DNA from: Burkholderiales bacterium
GTDB lineage: Bacteria; Pseudomonadota; Gammaproteobacteria; Burkholderiales; Burkholderiaceae_C
Assembly: GCA_947372225.1 (NCBI GenBank)
Contig: CANBSV010000065.1
Location: 1-15,324 of the forward strand
Direction of reading: 5' to 3'
DNA: 15,324 nt
Made by a program: the position numbers and the translations under genes. Positions 13,701-15,324 of this stretch are shown piece after piece. The stretch's first letter is position 1, and each line of letters starts with the position of its first letter. A model generated the notes under the pieces. It did not search any database, had not been told where the DNA came from, and worked only from the letters and a program-made list of their open reading frames with translations.

Positions 13701-15179
13701 TCAGTCGGCGCTGGCCGTGGACGAGGCGGCGGGTGCCACCACCGGGCGCCGAGCGCGGTACACGCGGGCGCGCGGGTCGAACGCATCGCGCACGCCATCG
13801 GCAAAGAAGTTGGCCGCCAGCACCAGCGTGACCATGAAACCGAACGCCGCCGCAAACGACCACCACACCACCGGGTCGCGGCTCATCTCGCTGCGCGCCA
13901 GGTTGATCATGCCGCCGAAGCTGTTCATCGACGGATCGACGCCCACGCCCACGTACGACAGCACCGCCTCGTAGAGGATGAGCCCCGAGAACTCGAGCAC
14001 CGTGGTGATCAGCACCAGGTGCATCACGTTGGGCACCAGGTGCCTCAGGATGATGCGCCACGGCCCCACCCCAAAGGCCACCGCCGCCTGCACGAACTCG
14101 AGCTCGCGCAGCTTGAGCGCCTCGGCGCGCAGCAGCCGGCACAACCCGGCCCAGCCGGTCAGCCCGAGGATGGCGCACAGCAGGAACAGCTTCAGGTCGG
14201 CGCGCTCGGCGCCGGTTTCGAACAGCTCGGGGTGCTGGTCCAGATAGACCTGAACCATCAGCACGCACGCTGCGATCAGCAGCACATTGGGCACCGACGA
14301 CAGCACCGTGTAGAAGTACTGGATGGCCTCGTCCACCCAGCCCTTGAAGTAGCCGGCCATCAGCCCCAGACCCACGGCCAGCGGCAGCGTGGCCAGCGTC
14401 GCCAGCGTGCCGATCACGAACGCGGTGCGGATGCTCTTGAGCGCCTGATAGAACACGTCGTTGCCGGTGCGATCGGTGCCCAGCAGGTGGTAGTGGTTCA
14501 TCAGCAGCAGCGCCGGACCCGCCAGCAAGCTCAGCGCGAACAGCGTGCCCAGCGCGGCGCGCCAGCGCAGCACCGTCTCGTCACGCCACACCTGACGCGC
14601 GGCGACTCGCCAGCCGATGCCGCCACGCCGCGCCAGCGCCAGCACGACCATCGAGCACAGCAACGCGCCCAGCGCGGCGCCCAACACCAGACCCGCCGCG
14701 GTGCGGCTGGCGATGTCGGCGCCCCATTCCTGCGCCGGGTCCTTCAGGTGCACGCCGCCATGCAGCAAGCGCGGCGGCACGCGGCGCACCTGCCCGTCGA
14801 TGCTCAACGACTGCAGCGTAAAGCTCTGGTAGGCCAGCGGACGCGAGTAGGTCGCTTCACGCGATTCGATCAGCCCGCTCAGCAGCGCGTCGAGCCCCGA
14901 CTGCGTGCGCGTGTCGTAGGCCACCGTCTTCGCGGCCCCACCCTCGCCTGCCGCTGCTGTGGGCAACGCGCGGCGAAAGTGCACGCTGTCGCACAACGTG
15001 ACCAGCAGACACAGCGCGAGCACGATGGCCGAGGCACACGCAGGCGCATCGCGAAACACCCGGATCCAGCTGGCCTTGAGCGGCGCGCGGCGCTGCACGA
15101 ACTGGGCGTAGACCAGCATGGCGAGCACCAGCGCCCACATCACGGCATCGGTCCACAGCAAGACAAACTTCGGCAGCAT
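13701..15179 (-). CDS. DppC/OppC-type ABC permease with an extended N-terminus
   Basis: Inner-membrane permease of the binding-protein-dependent (peptide/nickel) importer family. The canonical part begins near residue 205: a membrane helix, then HLLGTDRTGNDVF (231-243), several helices (about 253-278, 291-310, 330-349, 386-410, 440-462) and the EAA loop that contacts the ATPase (353-384, EALKLRELEFVQAA...RHLVPN). The full chain has 492 residues against about 300 for DppC or 341 for YejE. The extra N-terminus has helices at about 10-28, 48-66 and 160-184 with a periplasmic-looking segment between the last two (67-158). The start codon could be further in, but coding character is continuous. 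It is 16 bases past the preceding permease stop, with GAGAGG upstream of the ATG. Confidence 0.92.
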   Translation of the reverse strand: MLPKFVLLWTDAVMWALVLAMLVYAQFVQRRAPLKASWIRVFRDAPACASAIVLALCLLVTLCDSVHFRRALPTAAAGEGGAAKTVAYDTRTQSGLDALLSGLIESREATYSRPLAYQSFTLQSLSIDGQVRRVPPRLLHGGVHLKDPAQEWGADIASRTAAGLVLGAALGALLCSMVVLALARRGGIGWRVAARQVWRDETVLRWRAALGTLFALSLLAGPALLLMNHYHLLGTDRTGNDVFYQALKSIRTAFVIGTLATLATLPLAVGLGLMAGYFKGWVDEAIQYFYTVLSSVPNVLLIAACVLMVQVYLDQHPELFETGAERADLKLFLLCAILGLTGWAGLCRLLRAEALKLRELEFVQAAVAFGVGPWRIILRHLVPNVMHLVLITTVLEFSGLILYEAVLSYVGVGVDPSMNSFGGMINLARSEMSRDPVVWWSFAAAFGFMVTLVLAANFFADGVRDAFDPRARVYRARRPVVAPAASSTASAD

Positions 15180-15195
15180 GGTCGTCAGTCGCCTC

Positions 15196-15324
15196 TCAAG
15201 ACAGCCGCACCCGCGGATCGATCCACGTGTAGGCGATGTCGATCGCGATGTAGCTCAGCACATAGAGCAACGAGCCCAGGAACACCATCGTGCGCACCAC
15301 CGCGAAATCCTGGTTGGCGATGGC
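15196..15324 (-). CDS. DppB/OppB-type ABC permease, C-terminal end only
   Basis: The last 42 residues of a gene that enters from the right edge, ending at the TGA at 15196-15198. The peptide has the typical end of the DppB/OppB/YejB permease family: AIANQDFAVVRTMVF, a final membrane helix, then DIAYTWIDPRVRLS, with the hallmark D-P-R near the C-terminus. It would pair with the downstream permease to form the membrane channel. The rest of the gene, and probably the binding protein and promoter, lies outside the window. Confidence 0.85.
   Translation of the reverse strand, partial: AIANQDFAVVRTMVFLGSLLYVLSYIAIDIAYTWIDPRVRLS

Noticed and set aside
13183..14268. 361-residue minus-strand open frame across the ATPase/permease junction
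   Set aside because: Out of frame with both genes and made almost only of Arg, Gly and Ala, a frame-shifted shadow.

Overview
The window looks like chromosomal DNA of a GC-rich betaproteobacterium in the order Burkholderiales, most likely Comamonadaceae or a close relative. This rests on protein character and on the gene order sodB / xseA / exbB-exbD-lpxK-ycaR-kdsB-adk, which I recognise from that group. No database search was possible, so the taxonomy is an inference.

Left part (1-6344), housekeeping. The minus strand carries xseA (exonuclease VII large subunit) followed by sodB (Fe superoxide dismutase), which ends in a clear intrinsic terminator. A control region of about 330 bases (2081-2407) separates xseA from a divergent plus-strand operon. 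It holds two tandem DnaA-box-like 9-mers and a candidate -10 element. The operon is exbB-exbD-lpxK-ycaR(Trm112-like)-kdsB-adk. It combines a proton-channel pair, lipid A and KDO steps of lipopolysaccharide synthesis, and adenylate kinase. lpxK/ycaR overlap by 20 bases and ycaR/kdsB by ATGA, so translation is probably coupled.

Convergent junction (6345-6440). Two perfect hairpins stand back to back and a third lies beside the incoming minus-strand gene. None has a good T-tract.

Right part (6441-15324), one long minus-strand run. In transcription order it contains the end of an Opp/Dpp-type permease (cut by the window), a second permease with a long N-terminal extension, a fused double-ATPase subunit, a 926-residue TonB-dependent outer-membrane receptor, tonB, exbB with a signal peptide, and two exbD paralogues. 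Gaps are 6 to 79 bases, all on one strand. The run reads as a complete import route. The receptor takes a ligand across the outer membrane using its own TonB-ExbB-ExbD-ExbD motor, and a peptide-type ABC importer carries it across the inner membrane. The periplasmic binding protein and the promoter must lie beyond the right edge. The ligand (peptide, peptide-like siderophore or metallophore, haem) cannot be read from the sequence.

No tRNA, rRNA, CRISPR array, insertion sequence or phage gene was seen.
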